Positions 8,303-17,045 of a DNA stretch of 51,154 nucleotides are shown here, one piece after another. The translations under genes and the position numbers were made by a program. Every line of letters begins with the position of its first letter. Position 1 is the stretch's first letter. The DNA comes from Acidobacteriaceae bacterium (GTDB lineage Bacteria; Acidobacteriota; Terriglobia; Bryobacterales; Bryobacteraceae). The notes beneath the pieces were generated by a model. It had not been told where the DNA came from and did not search any database. It saw only the letters and a program-made list of their open reading frames with translations. The DNA lies in contig JAFAMD010000018.1 in assembly GCA_019233755.1 (NCBI GenBank), positions 1-51,154 on the forward strand, in the 5' to 3' direction.

Positions 8303-9301
8303 ATGCCCAGCCGGAAGATCGAAAAGGAAATAGAGGCCCTGAATACTTTGCGATGCGCCGGACCGACCGCGGACGTTCTACTGGCGCTCAGGAAGGCACT
8401 AAACGAACGGGCGAATCTCGTGGTAGCGAAGGCGGCTCAAATTGCGGCCGGGATGAATTGCAGGAACCTGCTGCCGGATTTGGCGAAAGCCTTCGAACGT
8501 CTTTTCGAGAACCCGCGGAAGGCCGACCCGCAGTGCTGGGGCAAGGACGCCCTCGCCAAATCGCTCAAAGATCTCGGCTACGCAGAATCTGAACTGTTCC
8601 TGCGCGGCATGCGGCATGTTCAGATGGAGCCGGTTTGGGGCGGCGAGGCCGACACCGCAGTCACGTTACGCGGCACCTGCGCGCTGGCGCTGATGCAATG
8701 CCGGGACATGCCGCGCGAGGCCACGCTGCGCGTTCTCCTGGATGCTCTGACCGACGAGCTGTCTGAAAAACCCGAGAGATCCGCTCCTGTCCGAATCGAT
8801 GCCATCCGCGCGCTGGAGCAGATGGAGGGCGAAGAAGTCATTCTGCTTTTACGGTTGAAAGCGAAGCTGGGGGATGTCGATCCCGCAGTTACCGGGCAGG
8901 CCTTCGAGTCGCTGCTGCGGCTGGAGGGCACGCGCTCGGTCGAGTTCGTCCTCTCCTTTTTGGAAAGCGAAGACGAAGTCCGCGAGGAAGCGGCGCTCGC
9001 GTTGGGAGCTTCGCGGCTCGGGAGTGCGGTGCAGGCTTTGATGAAGGCATGGACCCAGAGCAGCCCCACGCAGGCCGACCCGGTGATCCTGCGGGCCATC
9101 AGTTCATCGCGTACAGAAGCGGCCATCGATTTTCTGCTCGAACTCGTTCGCACCGGATGCGAGACGCATGCCATCGAGGCGCTCCGGGCCCTGGCACTGC
9201 ATGCTGGTTCCCCGGATATCGCGATGCGAGTGGCCGAAATCGTGCGAGCCCGGACCGAAGCAGCCGTCCAGGCAGAGTTTCATCGAGAGTTTCGGCAGTA
9301 G
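8303..9301 (+). CDS. HEAT-repeat protein
   Basis: This is a 332-residue, all-helical protein without signal peptide or membrane segment. Repeating amphipathic helix pairs can be seen, for example PVRIDAIRALEQMEGEEVIL, TGQAFESLLRLEGTRSVEF and EVREEAALALGASRLGSAVQ, which is the HEAT/PBS-lyase repeat pattern. Such proteins are scaffolds for protein-protein contact; the partner is unknown. ATG 8303 has GGAGGAG at 8287-8293 with a 9-base gap, so this start is preferred over a TTG at 8270. It is divergent from the S9 peptidase, with 50 bp between starts. Confidence 0.8.
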   Translation: MPSRKIEKEIEALNTLRCAGPTADVLLALRKALNERANLVVAKAAQIAAGMNCRNLLPDLAKAFERLFENPRKADPQCWGKDALAKSLKDLGYAESELFLRGMRHVQMEPVWGGEADTAVTLRGTCALALMQCRDMPREATLRVLLDALTDELSEKPERSAPVRIDAIRALEQMEGEEVILLLRLKAKLGDVDPAVTGQAFESLLRLEGTRSVEFVLSFLESEDEVREEAALALGASRLGSAVQALMKAWTQSSPTQADPVILRAISSSRTEAAIDFLLELVRTGCETHAIEALRALALHAGSPDIAMRVAEIVRARTEAAVQAEFHREFRQ

Positions 9302-9413
9302 ACAAAGCGGGTTTTGGCGGTTTGCCTTGCTAGCATGACTAGAAAGAGCAAATTAGATCTGCTCCTCGAATGCCCGTGCTATTGACGCGGGCTTACGCCC
9401 TTCAGAAACCTGC

Positions 9414-9929
9414 ATGATCCGACCCTATCGCGGGGTGATGCCGCGCATCGCACATTCCGCTTATATCGATTCGAGCGCACAAGTTATCGGCGACGTCGTC
9501 ATCGGCGAGCGATCGAGCGTGTGGGCGAACGTCTCCATTCGCGGCGACGTGAATTACATTCGCATCGGCAGCGAAACGAGCATCCAGGATAATAGCGTGC
9601 TGCACGTAGAGCGCGACGTGCATCCCTGCGTGATCGGCAATCGCGTGACGGTGGGGCATCGCGTCGTGCTGCACGGGTGCGTAGTGGAAGACGGCGCGCT
9701 GATCGGCATTGGAGCGGTTGTCCTGAACGGAGCGCGAATCGGCGCGGGAGCGGTGATCGCAGCGGGAGCGCTGGTACCCGAAGGCATGGACATTCCGCCG
9801 AATACGCTCGCCATGGGAATGCCTGCACGCATACGCCGGGACGTTACGCCCGAAGAGCAGGACCGCTTTCGCAAGAACTGCAACAACTACATCGAAATCG
9901 CTGCAATTTATAAGGAAGAGCAAGCTTGA
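9414..9929 (+). CDS. Gamma-carbonic-anhydrase family protein (left-handed beta-helix)
   Basis: This is a 171-residue hexapeptide-repeat protein, the usual length for the YrdA/PaaY/CaiE group. Isoleucine/valine hexads run through the middle (VIGDVVIGERSSVW, ALIGIGAVVLNGARIGAGAV). The three zinc-binding histidines of gamma carbonic anhydrases can be placed in NSVLHVE and VTVGHRVVLHGC, so the metal site looks intact. Whether it hydrates CO2 or acts as a CoA-thioester hydrolase cannot be told from sequence; many homologues have no shown activity. The MIRPYRGVMP start is typical. The stop overlaps the TTG start of hisS (TTGA), so the two are probably translationally coupled. Confidence 0.9.
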   Translation: MIRPYRGVMPRIAHSAYIDSSAQVIGDVVIGERSSVWANVSIRGDVNYIRIGSETSIQDNSVLHVERDVHPCVIGNRVTVGHRVVLHGCVVEDGALIGIGAVVLNGARIGAGAVIAAGALVPEGMDIPPNTLAMGMPARIRRDVTPEEQDRFRKNCNNYIEIAAIYKEEQA

Positions 9930-11176
9930 TCTACAGCGTGAAAGGCATGCGGGACATCCTGCCCCCGTCCAGCACGATCTGGAACGAGGTGGAAGCGGCC
10001 GCCCGCAGAGTTTTTGCCCGCTTCAACTATCGCGAAATCCGTACGCCCGTTCTGGAAGAAACGGCGCTATTTGCGCGCGGCGTCGGCGAAGAAACCGACA
10101 TCGTGAGCAAAGAGATGTACACGTTTGAGGACCGCGACGGCTCCTCGCTCACCCTCCGGCCGGAAAACACGGCGTCTGTGCTTCGCGCGTACATAGAGCA
10201 CCGGCTCGATCAGCAACCGGGGCTGCAGAAGCTCTACTACCTTGGGCCGATGTTCCGGCGCGAACGTCCGCAAAAGGGCCGCTACCGGCAGTTCTACCAG
10301 ATCGGCGCCGAAGCGATCGGATCTGACTCCCCCGCCGTCGACGCGGAGGTGATCGAGCTCGTCGTTGCGCTTCTGCATGAGGTCGGCATCCATGATTTTC
10401 AGTTGCTGATTAATTCGGTCGGCTCAAAAGAATCACGTGCCAAGTACAACGAAGCGTTGCGTGCTCAGTTAAAAGATGTGGCCCCGCGCATGTGCGTTGA
10501 TTGCCGGCGCCGTGCCGAAACCAACCCCCTGCGGGTGCTCGATTGCAAAGTGCCGGAAGACCAGCCCATCATCGAGCAACTGCCGTCTATTCTGGAATTC
10601 CTGAACGACGAGGATCGCGAGCACTTTGAGCGTGTTCGAGAGTTCCTCGACGACCGCGACATCGCATACACCGTAAAGCCGCGGCTGGTCCGCGGCCTCG
10701 ATTATTACGCGCGCACCACCTTCGAAATTACGCATGGCGCGCTGGGCGCGCAGAACGCCATTCTGGGCGGCGGGCGCTATGACGGCCTCGCGGAACTCCT
10801 CGGTTCGAGAGTGCCGGCGCCCGGCATCGGTTTCTCCATCGGTGAAGACCGGCTGGTGATGGCCGTCGAAGAAGGCAAGACGCTCGCTGCTGCTTCGCTT
10901 GACCTCTACATCGCTCCGATGGGCGACGCGGCGCTCCGCCACTGTGCGGTTCTCGCCGGAGACATCCGCAAGCTGGATGTTTCGGTAGAGGTCGGCACGG
11001 ACCGTAAGCTGAAGCGCATGCTGGAACTGGCAAACAAGCTGGCAGCCCGGTACACCCTGATCGTCGGTGACAACGAAATCGTTTCGCAGTCGTATTCACT
11101 GAAAGATATGGCCACCGGCGAACAGGAAACGCTCAACCGGCAAGCTCTTCTGGAGCATCTGGCAAAATCACGCTAA
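9926..11176 (+). CDS. hisS: Histidyl-tRNA synthetase
   Basis: This is a 416-residue class II aminoacyl-tRNA synthetase that charges tRNA-His in the cytoplasm. Recognisable motifs are GMRDILPP at the start, class II motif 2 around FRRERPQKGRYRQFYQIG, the HisA block RGLDYYARTTFE, GGGRYDGL, motif 3 GFSIGEDR, and an anticodon-binding domain from about residue 325. The length is normal. The start is TTG 9926, supported by AAGGAAGAG at 9912-9920 and by the 4-base overlap with the preceding gene. aspS follows after 23 bp in the same operon, a common hisS-aspS order. Confidence 0.97.
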   Translation: MIYSVKGMRDILPPSSTIWNEVEAAARRVFARFNYREIRTPVLEETALFARGVGEETDIVSKEMYTFEDRDGSSLTLRPENTASVLRAYIEHRLDQQPGLQKLYYLGPMFRRERPQKGRYRQFYQIGAEAIGSDSPAVDAEVIELVVALLHEVGIHDFQLLINSVGSKESRAKYNEALRAQLKDVAPRMCVDCRRRAETNPLRVLDCKVPEDQPIIEQLPSILEFLNDEDREHFERVREFLDDRDIAYTVKPRLVRGLDYYARTTFEITHGALGAQNAILGGGRYDGLAELLGSRVPAPGIGFSIGEDRLVMAVEEGKTLAAASLDLYIAPMGDAALRHCAVLAGDIRKLDVSVEVGTDRKLKRMLELANKLAARYTLIVGDNEIVSQSYSLKDMATGEQETLNRQALLEHLAKSR

Positions 11177-11199
11177 AGGACACCATAGAAAGACAAGAG

Positions 11200-12981
11200 A
11201 TGGCTGAAGTGGAACTCGATTTCCTCGGCGACCTGCGCCGGACTCACACCTGCGGGCAGTTGCGCGCAACCGATGCCGGTAATCGAACTCTATTGATGGG
11301 CTGGGTGCACCGGCGGCGAGACCTGGGCGGCTTGATTTTCATCCACCTCCGCGACCGCGATGGCATCACGCAGCTCGTTTTCGACGAAAGCAAGAACCCC
11401 GCGGCGCACAAACGAGCCCAGGAGCTCAGCTCCGAGTTTGTGATCGCGGTCGAAGGTCAGGTGGAGTTGCGCAGCCCGGACACCGTGAATCCCGCCATCG
11501 CCACGGGCGAGATCGAAGCGGCGGTTGCGAAGCTTTGGATTCTGAACGAATCGCGCACACCGCCGTTCCCGCTCGAAGACAGCGTGGACGTAAAGGAAGA
11601 CATTCGCCTGAAGTACCGCTACGTGGACTTGCGCCGCCCGCGCATGCAGCGGAACATCATCATGCGTTCGAACATTGCGTTCGCCGTGCGGCAGGCGCTG
11701 TACGCGCAGGGCTTTCTCGAGATCGAAACACCCTTCATGACGCGCTCCACACCCGAAGGGGCGCGTGATTATCTGGTGCCGAGCCGGGTGCAGCCGGGTA
11801 GCTTTTATGCCCTGCCGCAATCGCCGCAGATCTTTAAGCAGCTCCTGATGGTTAGCGGATACGAGCGCTATTTCCAGATTGTGCGCTGCTTCCGCGATGA
11901 AGACCTGCGCGCCGACCGGCAGCCCGAGTTTACGCAGATCGACCTCGAGATGTCGTTCCCGCAGGAAGAACAGATCTTCGAAGTAATAGAACGGCTGATC
12001 TGGGGTGTGTGTGAAGCCGCGGGAGCCGAAGTGGAGAAGAACATCCCGCGCATCACCTATGAGCAGGCGATGCGTTCTTACGGCAGCGACAAGCCGGATA
12101 TGCGCATCCCGCCTTTCTACTGCGTGGAAGATCTGTTCGCGGGAACGGGTCTCACTACCGAAGGATTGCCGCTGGTGGCCATCCACGTACCCAAGACTGG
12201 ACAACTGAGCCGGAAAGAACGAGATGAGATCAAGGCGTTCGGCCAGGAGCGGGGGCTGCGCGTCTTTGATGATATGAAGCGCCTGGAGCGCGACCATGCC
12301 GAAGCGCTGGCGAAGGTTCGCGAACGCGTGAAACCGGCTGAGGACGATCTGTTAATGCTGGCCGGATGGGCCGGCGAAAAGAAAGGTGCGCTGCCCGAAT
12401 ACACCGTTCTTCAAGCCTGCGGACAGCTCCGTCTTTACATCGCGCAGAAATACAACGACCGCCACAAACTGCTCGATGCCAATACGTTCAAGTTCCTCTG
12501 GGTGATCGATTTTCCGATGTTCGAGTGGGACGAGGACGAAAAGCGGTGGAATGCGGCTCACCATCCTTTCACCTCCGTCCTCGATGGAGACTTGGAGAAG
12601 CTCACCAGTGATCCGGCGCACTGCCGCGCGAGATCATATGACCTGGTTCTGAACGGCATTGAGTTGGGATCAGGATCCATCCGTATTCATCGCCGTGACG
12701 TACAGACGAAAGTATTCGCGGCGCTCGGCTTCAGCGAAGAAGAGGCCAGGCGGCGGTTTGGCTTTCTGCTCGAAGCGCTCGAGTACGGCGCCCCGCCGCA
12801 TGGCGGCATCGCGCTTGGGCTCGACCGCCTCGTCATGATTCTGGCGGGTGAGAATTCAATTCGCGAAGTCATCCCCTTCCCTAAGACCGCTAAGGGAACG
12901 GACCTGATGTGCGAAGCTCCATCGGCAGTGCCTGATCGGCAATTGCGCGAACTCGGCATCAAGATCCTCGGTCACGAGTAG
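11200..12981 (+). CDS. aspS: Aspartyl-tRNA synthetase
   Basis: This is a 593-residue bacterial-type class IIb synthetase. It has an OB-fold anticodon domain (residues ~15-120), the catalytic core with YRYVDLRRPRMQ and FRDEDLRADRQPEFTQID (motif 2), the bacterial GAD insertion (about 300-410), and motif 3 GIALGLDRLVMILAG near the C-terminus. The anticodon-binding loop reads RRRDLGG. A Leu here matches E. coli AspRS, whereas a His is reported in some tRNA-Asn-mischarging enzymes. This hints at a discriminating enzyme, but one residue is not proof. It probably shares a transcript with hisS. A large inverted repeat begins 10 bp after the stop. Confidence 0.96.
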   Translation: MAEVELDFLGDLRRTHTCGQLRATDAGNRTLLMGWVHRRRDLGGLIFIHLRDRDGITQLVFDESKNPAAHKRAQELSSEFVIAVEGQVELRSPDTVNPAIATGEIEAAVAKLWILNESRTPPFPLEDSVDVKEDIRLKYRYVDLRRPRMQRNIIMRSNIAFAVRQALYAQGFLEIETPFMTRSTPEGARDYLVPSRVQPGSFYALPQSPQIFKQLLMVSGYERYFQIVRCFRDEDLRADRQPEFTQIDLEMSFPQEEQIFEVIERLIWGVCEAAGAEVEKNIPRITYEQAMRSYGSDKPDMRIPPFYCVEDLFAGTGLTTEGLPLVAIHVPKTGQLSRKERDEIKAFGQERGLRVFDDMKRLERDHAEALAKVRERVKPAEDDLLMLAGWAGEKKGALPEYTVLQACGQLRLYIAQKYNDRHKLLDANTFKFLWVIDFPMFEWDEDEKRWNAAHHPFTSVLDGDLEKLTSDPAHCRARSYDLVLNGIELGSGSIRIHRRDVQTKVFAALGFSEEEARRRFGFLLEALEYGAPPHGGIALGLDRLVMILAGENSIREVIPFPKTAKGTDLMCEAPSAVPDRQLRELGIKILGHE

Positions 12982-12990
12982 CCGTGGCGG

Positions 12991-13024
12991 TGCCATACTG
13001 TCTCCTACAGGAGACGGTATGGCA
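12991..13024 (+). promoter_or_regulatory. Near-perfect hairpin covering the RBS and start codon of the VOC gene
   Basis: Left arm TGCCATACTGTCTCCT (12991-13006) and right arm AGGAGACGGTATGGCA (13009-13024) pair along all 16 positions with a single G-T wobble and only AC between them. The right arm contains the Shine-Dalgarno AGGAGA (13009-13014) and the ATG (13019-13021) of the downstream gene. In RNA the arms would hide both. It has no T-tract, so it is not a simple terminator. As DNA it is also a palindrome that could bind a dimeric regulator. Confidence 0.75.
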
Positions 13025-13396
13025 CGCGTTCGCGGAATCGGCGGTATTTTCTTCAAGTCGGATAGCCCTGAGAACCTGTACGGCTGGTACGAGAAGCACC
13101 TTGGCATCAGCCGCAGTGGGAATGAGGGAGTCACTTTTCGCTGGCGCCATCCCGACGATCCGGCAAAAGAGGAAATAACAGCGTGGGCTATCTTCCCTTC
13201 GTCAACGAAATATTTCGGTAACGGCCACTCGACCTGCATGTTGAATTACATCGTTGACGATCTGACAGCGACTCTTCGGCAGTTACGAGAAGAAGGTGTG
13301 GAGATAGACGAACGGGTGGAAGACTACGATTACGGTAAGTTTGGCTGGATCACCGATCCGGATGGAAACCGGATCGAGTTGTGGGAGCCGAAATAG
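13019..13396 (+). CDS. VOC superfamily (glyoxalase/bleomycin-resistance-like) protein
   Basis: This is a 125-residue protein with one vicinal-oxygen-chelate domain. The first beta-alpha-beta-beta-beta module opens with GIGGIFFKSDSPENLYGWYE, and the second ends with the family block GWITDPDGNRIELWEP, whose Glu is a usual metal ligand. Members are dioxygenases, glyoxalases, epimerases or drug-binding proteins; nothing here fixes the substrate. ATG 13019 has AGGAGA at 13009-13014. Both lie inside a 16-bp hairpin, suggesting translational control. It follows aspS on the same strand, but a separate promoter may exist. Confidence 0.88.
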   Translation: MARVRGIGGIFFKSDSPENLYGWYEKHLGISRSGNEGVTFRWRHPDDPAKEEITAWAIFPSSTKYFGNGHSTCMLNYIVDDLTATLRQLREEGVEIDERVEDYDYGKFGWITDPDGNRIELWEPK

Positions 13397-13420
13397 TAAG
13401 TTCGGCTCCCGCTCTTTGTT
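13383..13420 (+). terminator. Probable terminator of the VOC gene
   Basis: GGGAGCCGAA (13383-13392) pairs perfectly with TTCGGCTCCC (13401-13410) across an 8-nt loop, followed by GCTCTTTGTT. The stem includes the last codons and its loop includes the TAG stop. The T-tract is interrupted, so efficiency is uncertain. It separates the VOC gene from the convergent Gfo/Idh gene. Confidence 0.65.
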
Positions 13421-13423
13421 TCG

Positions 13424-13486
13424 ACGTCGCTAAGCCTTCACAGGCTTATCGCATGGAAACGTCGCTAAGCCTTCACAGGCTTATCG
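13424..13486. repeat. Tandem 28-bp repeat duplicating the 3' end of the Gfo/Idh gene
   Basis: Two identical 28-bp copies lie at 13424-13451 and 13459-13486 (period 35). The second copy holds the final codons and the stop of the oxidoreductase gene; the first is a copy just past it. Each copy contains the small hairpin AAGCCT-TCAC-AGGCTT. The repeat is a local tandem duplication of the gene tail. Confidence 0.9.
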
Positions 13487-14844
13487 ACGGCCTTCCAATT
13501 CTTCTCGTCCCAATACTTCACGCGGCCCTCCCGATAGGAATCCACCGCCAGGCTGATGAGAATCTGCGCATGAGCTGCCGTTTCGACATCCAGGTGCGGC
13601 TTCTCGCGTGTCCGCATGCACTTCAGAAAGTTACCTACATGCGCTTGCATCATGTCGTACTGCTCGACCGGAATCTTGATTTCGTCGGCGCCGAACTTGT
13701 AATCCGGGAACGGCCCTTCTTTGCGCTCCGCATCCGGATGAGCGGGATCGAATGGAGTGCGCACGATTTCCGGCCGCACGATGATGTTGTCGGTCGGCTC
13801 CTCAAATTTCCCGTGCTCCACCATGATGATGGTGCCTTCGTGACCGCGGATCAATCCCGGAATGTGCTGCGAATTTGCCATCGAAGAGCTCAGCACCAGC
13901 GAGTGGCCTTCCTGATACTCGGCCAGCAGATGGAATGTGTCAGGCACTTCGCGATCTTCCGTGAAGGCGTACTTTCCGCCGGAAGCCATCACTTTCGTCG
14001 GAAACTGCGGCTTGTCCCAGCAGATGTTCAACGGCGCCACTACGTGGAAGAAGAGATCGGTGGCGATGCCGCCCGAATAGTCCCAATATTTGCGGAAGCG
14101 GAAGAAGCGGTCTGCATCGAAGGGACGCTTGGGCGCCGGCCCGAGCCACGTCTCCCAATCAATGTAGTCGTCACCCTTACCATTCGGACCGGCGTTCGGA
14201 TCAATCGGCCAGTTCCACTCTCCTTCGATGGAATTGCGATGATACGAACCCTGGCTCATGATCATCTTGCCAATCATGCCGTCCGCGATTGCTTTCTTCG
14301 CCTTCCACCATTGGTCTGCTGAAGTCGTCTGAGAACCGACCTGCATAACGCGCTTTGTCTCGCGAGCCGTGTCCACCAGTTCCCTTACTTCTTTGATGGT
14401 GTGGCACATCGGTTTTTCGCAGTAGACATCTTTGCCCTGGTCCATCGCATCGAGAGCGATGCGTGCATGCCAGTGATCCGGCGTAGCCACAATCACCGCA
14501 TCGACTTCGGAGAGCGCGAGCAGTTCGCGATAATCTGAAAAGCCCTTCGCCTTGTAACGCTCAACCTGTGAGCGCTTGCGTTTCTCATAGACATCGCAGA
14601 CGGCAACAATCTCGCACGCATTGTTGTTCTCTTCACCGTATTTCGCGAACGCATGAGCATCGGCCCGGCCGCGGCCGCCACAGCCGACCAGGCCTACGTT
14701 GATCCGGTCATTGGCGCCGATCACGCGCGAGGGGTTCATTTTATGTCCCGTTTTGGCAATGGCATGGGACGCGAGGGCAACGCCGGCACCAAGACTGCTC
14801 GCGCGCTTCAAAAAGTCGCGGCGGTCGAACTGATCTGCAGACAT
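13465..14844 (-). CDS. Tat-exported Gfo/Idh/MocA family oxidoreductase
   Basis: This is a 459-residue protein. It has a twin-arginine signal ([15 protein letters not shown]) and then a Rossmann domain with [19 protein letters not shown]. The family signature is CEKP in [13 protein letters not shown], whose Lys and Pro contact NAD(P)(H) and substrate. The C-terminal alpha/beta domain carries [15 protein letters not shown], where the His is usually catalytic. Such exported oxidoreductases act on sugars or inositols in the periplasm, with tightly held cofactor. The tail of the gene is duplicated just past the stop. It is divergent from an MFS exporter; a shared function is not shown. Confidence 0.92.
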   Translation of the reverse strand: MSADQFDRRDFLKRASSLGAGVALASHAIAKTGHKMNPSRVIGANDRINVGLVGCGGRGRADAHAFAKYGEENNNACEIVAVCDVYEKRKRSQVERYKAKGFSDYRELLALSEVDAVIVATPDHWHARIALDAMDQGKDVYCEKPMCHTIKEVRELVDTARETKRVMQVGSQTTSADQWWKAKKAIADGMIGKMIMSQGSYHRNSIEGEWNWPIDPNAGPNGKGDDYIDWETWLGPAPKRPFDADRFFRFRKYWDYSGGIATDLFFHVVAPLNICWDKPQFPTKVMASGGKYAFTEDREVPDTFHLLAEYQEGHSLVLSSSMANSQHIPGLIRGHEGTIIMVEHGKFEEPTDNIIVRPEIVRTPFDPAHPDAERKEGPFPDYKFGADEIKIPVEQYDMMQAHVGNFLKCMRTREKPHLDVETAAHAQILISLAVDSYREGRVKYWDEKNWKAVDKPVKA

Positions 14845-15009
14845 CTAGGTCTTCCTTTCGATCTTCTTTGAATGAGTGGCAACACCGGCTGACCTGCATA
14901 CGAGACGTGCGTGCGCGAACCGGTTTCTGCGCTCTATGAGAGTGTAACGCCCAAGCGCTGCCGAAGGTTACCGGCGGCGAACCCTATGGGACACTGACGC
15001 TTGAGGCGA

Positions 15010-16305
15010 ATGAACGAAAACTTATCCGATTCGCCCTCCCGCGCCCCGTTCCGATATCCGAATTTTCGTTTTTACATGCTGGCCCGCTTCCTGACGACGG
15101 CCGCATCGGAAATGCAATCGGTCGCCGTCGGTTGGCAGATCTACAACCTGACGCACCGGCCGCTCGATCTTGGCCTGGTGGGCCTCGCGCAGTTTCTCCC
15201 GGGTATCTGCCTGTTTCTGGTAGCCGGCCACACGGCAGATCGCATTGCGCGGCAAACCATCATCAAGACCTGCTATGCCGCATTCTCGCTCTGTTCGCTG
15301 GCGCTGCTCTCGCTGACATTGCATGGCTTGCCCAACGCTTATCCGATCTATTTAGTGCTGCTGGTGAACGGTATAGTCCGAGCGTTCAACGCTCCGGCGA
15401 GCCAGGCGTTCGTGCCACTACTTGTTTCAAAGGAAGAATTCCCGAACGCAATCGCCTGGAGTTCGTCCATTTTTCAGACCGCCACCATTACCGGACCGAT
15501 GCTGGGTGGGATCTTGTACGGCCTGACCGGCAGCCCGATTGTCGTTTATTGCTGCGCCGCTGCCGCTTATTCACTGGCGTTTCTTTCCGTAAGCCAGGTG
15601 AAACTCATGGCCGTCGTCCGCGTTCAAGCCGCGCGCTCGTTCGGAATCGTATTAGAGGGTCTGCATTACATCTGGCGGAACAAGATGATCCTCGGCGCCA
15701 TCTCGCTCGATCTCTTTGCGGTGCTTTTAGGAGGCGCGGTCGCGTTGTTGCCTGTGTACGCTCGCGAAATTCTCAGAATAGGCGCGACCGGCCTCGGCCT
15801 TCTGCGTTGTGCGCCGGGCATCGGTGCGGTGTCCATGAGCCTCGTGCTGGCCCATTGGCCTCTCAAAAGACACGCGGGTGCGGCCATGCTCTGGTGCGTG
15901 TTCGGCTTCGGCCTGGCAACCGTGGCGTTCGGCCTGTCCCGCAATATCTGGCTTTCGCTCGCCATGTTGTTCCTCGTCGGCGCTACGGATACCGTCAGCG
16001 TCATTGTACGGTCGACCATGATCCAGTTGGGAACGCCCGACGAAATGCGTGGCCGTGTCAGTGCCGTGAATACGGTGTTCGTCGGGGCCTCGAATGAAGT
16101 GGGCCAGTTCGAGTCCGGCCTTACGGCCCAGTGGTTCGGAACCGTGCCTGCCGTGGTGATTGGCGGAATGGGAACCATTCTCATCGTGGTGATCTGGAGC
16201 CGGTTATTCCCGGGCCTGCGAAAGATAGACCGCCTGGTTCCACGACCGGCTGAACCGGTCATAGCAGAAGCAACTACGGCACATGGCGGTCCCGACAATG
16301 AATGA
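15010..16305 (+). CDS. MFS transporter (EntS-like exporter group)
   Basis: This is a 431-residue inner-membrane protein with about 12 helices. The N-terminus FRFYMLARFLTTAASEMQSV and the loop AGHTADRIARQ (motif A-like, after TM2) match the MFS subgroup of enterobactin-exporter-like proteins. The conserved DEMRGRVSAVNTVF before the last helices supports this. It is predicted to be a proton-driven exporter of an unknown small molecule. ATG 15010 is preferred; a TTG at 15001 would add three residues. Its stop overlaps the sirtuin start (ATGA), so the two genes form an operon. A second protein of the same subgroup is next to the pqq operon. Confidence 0.87.
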   Translation: MNENLSDSPSRAPFRYPNFRFYMLARFLTTAASEMQSVAVGWQIYNLTHRPLDLGLVGLAQFLPGICLFLVAGHTADRIARQTIIKTCYAAFSLCSLALLSLTLHGLPNAYPIYLVLLVNGIVRAFNAPASQAFVPLLVSKEEFPNAIAWSSSIFQTATITGPMLGGILYGLTGSPIVVYCCAAAAYSLAFLSVSQVKLMAVVRVQAARSFGIVLEGLHYIWRNKMILGAISLDLFAVLLGGAVALLPVYAREILRIGATGLGLLRCAPGIGAVSMSLVLAHWPLKRHAGAAMLWCVFGFGLATVAFGLSRNIWLSLAMLFLVGATDTVSVIVRSTMIQLGTPDEMRGRVSAVNTVFVGASNEVGQFESGLTAQWFGTVPAVVIGGMGTILIVVIWSRLFPGLRKIDRLVPRPAEPVIAEATTAHGGPDNE

Positions 16306-17030
16306 AAGAGCAAATGGACCAAAGAATTCTGGAAGGTGCACGCGACGCTCTTCGCAGCGCCCGCTCTGTTGCGGTGCTGACGGGAGCGGGCATTTCAGCA
16401 GAGAGCGGCATCCCCACATTTCGCGGAGCCGCGGGGCTGTGGAAACAGTTCCGGCCGGAGGAGCTCGCGACAGCCGAGGCCTTCGCCGGGCAGCCTGAAC
16501 TTGTTTGGGAATGGTATGACTGGCGGCGCAGCCTGATCGCCCGGGCCGAACCCAACGCCGGACATTATGCGCTGGTTGAATTGGAGCGCCGCGTCTCGAA
16601 ATTCACGCTCATCACGCAGAACGTAGACGGCCTGCATCGACGGGCCGGCAGCAAACACGTCCTGGAAATACATGGCACGATCTGGAATCTCCGCTGCACC
16701 AGGTGTAGGCGCGAATGGACGGAGATGCGGGTGCCGCTGCCCTTACAGCGGTGCGAGTGCGGCGGAATAGCTCGCCCTGCCGTGGTTTGGTTCGGCGAAA
16801 CTCTTCCCGCGCGAGTGTGGGAGGAAGCGCAAGGCGCCGTCAAGTCGTGCGACGTTTTCCTGGTGGTGGGCACGTCAGCCGTGGTGTATCCGGCAGCCGG
16901 ATTGGTGCCACTCGCCAGGTCGGCGGGCGCCAGGATCGTCGAAGTGAATATTGAACCGACAGCGTACTCAGACGCCGTGGCGTACGCACTGAACGGTCCG
17001 GCGGGAGAGGTCTTGCCGCAGATCTGCTGA
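16302..17030 (+). CDS. Sirtuin: NAD-dependent protein deacylase (class III)
   Basis: This is a 242-residue cytoplasmic enzyme with the Sir2 core: GAGISAESGIPTFRG, TQNVDGLHRRAG, the catalytic His in LEIHGTIWN, and VVWFGETLP. The zinc site is CTRC plus CEC in LQRCECGG. The Tyr and Arg that read acyl carboxylates in SIRT5-type enzymes (YxxR) are present in EWYDWRRSL, so desuccinylase/demalonylase activity as well as deacetylation is likely. The start overlaps the MFS stop by 4 bases; ATG 16314 is an alternative. Confidence 0.94.
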   Translation: MKEQMDQRILEGARDALRSARSVAVLTGAGISAESGIPTFRGAAGLWKQFRPEELATAEAFAGQPELVWEWYDWRRSLIARAEPNAGHYALVELERRVSKFTLITQNVDGLHRRAGSKHVLEIHGTIWNLRCTRCRREWTEMRVPLPLQRCECGGIARPAVVWFGETLPARVWEEAQGAVKSCDVFLVVGTSAVVYPAAGLVPLARSAGARIVEVNIEPTAYSDAVAYALNGPAGEVLPQIC

Positions 17031-17045
17031 TAAGCTCGTCTTTTC

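Noticed and set aside
9372..9392. Hairpin GCCCGTG...CGCGGGC before the carbonic-anhydrase-like gene as a terminator or riboswitch
   Set aside because: Seven-bp stem with one wobble and no T-tract or conserved aptamer; too weak to call.
11290..12297. 335-codon open frame opposite aspS
   Set aside because: It lies entirely within a clear aspartyl-tRNA synthetase gene on the other strand; no motif of its own.
13381..14322. 313-codon open frame opposite the Gfo/Idh gene
   Set aside because: Shadow of the oxidoreductase codons; no ribosome-binding site or domain.
15132..16097. 321-codon open frame inside the MFS gene
   Set aside because: Alternative frame of a certain transporter; Arg/Pro-rich out-of-frame composition.
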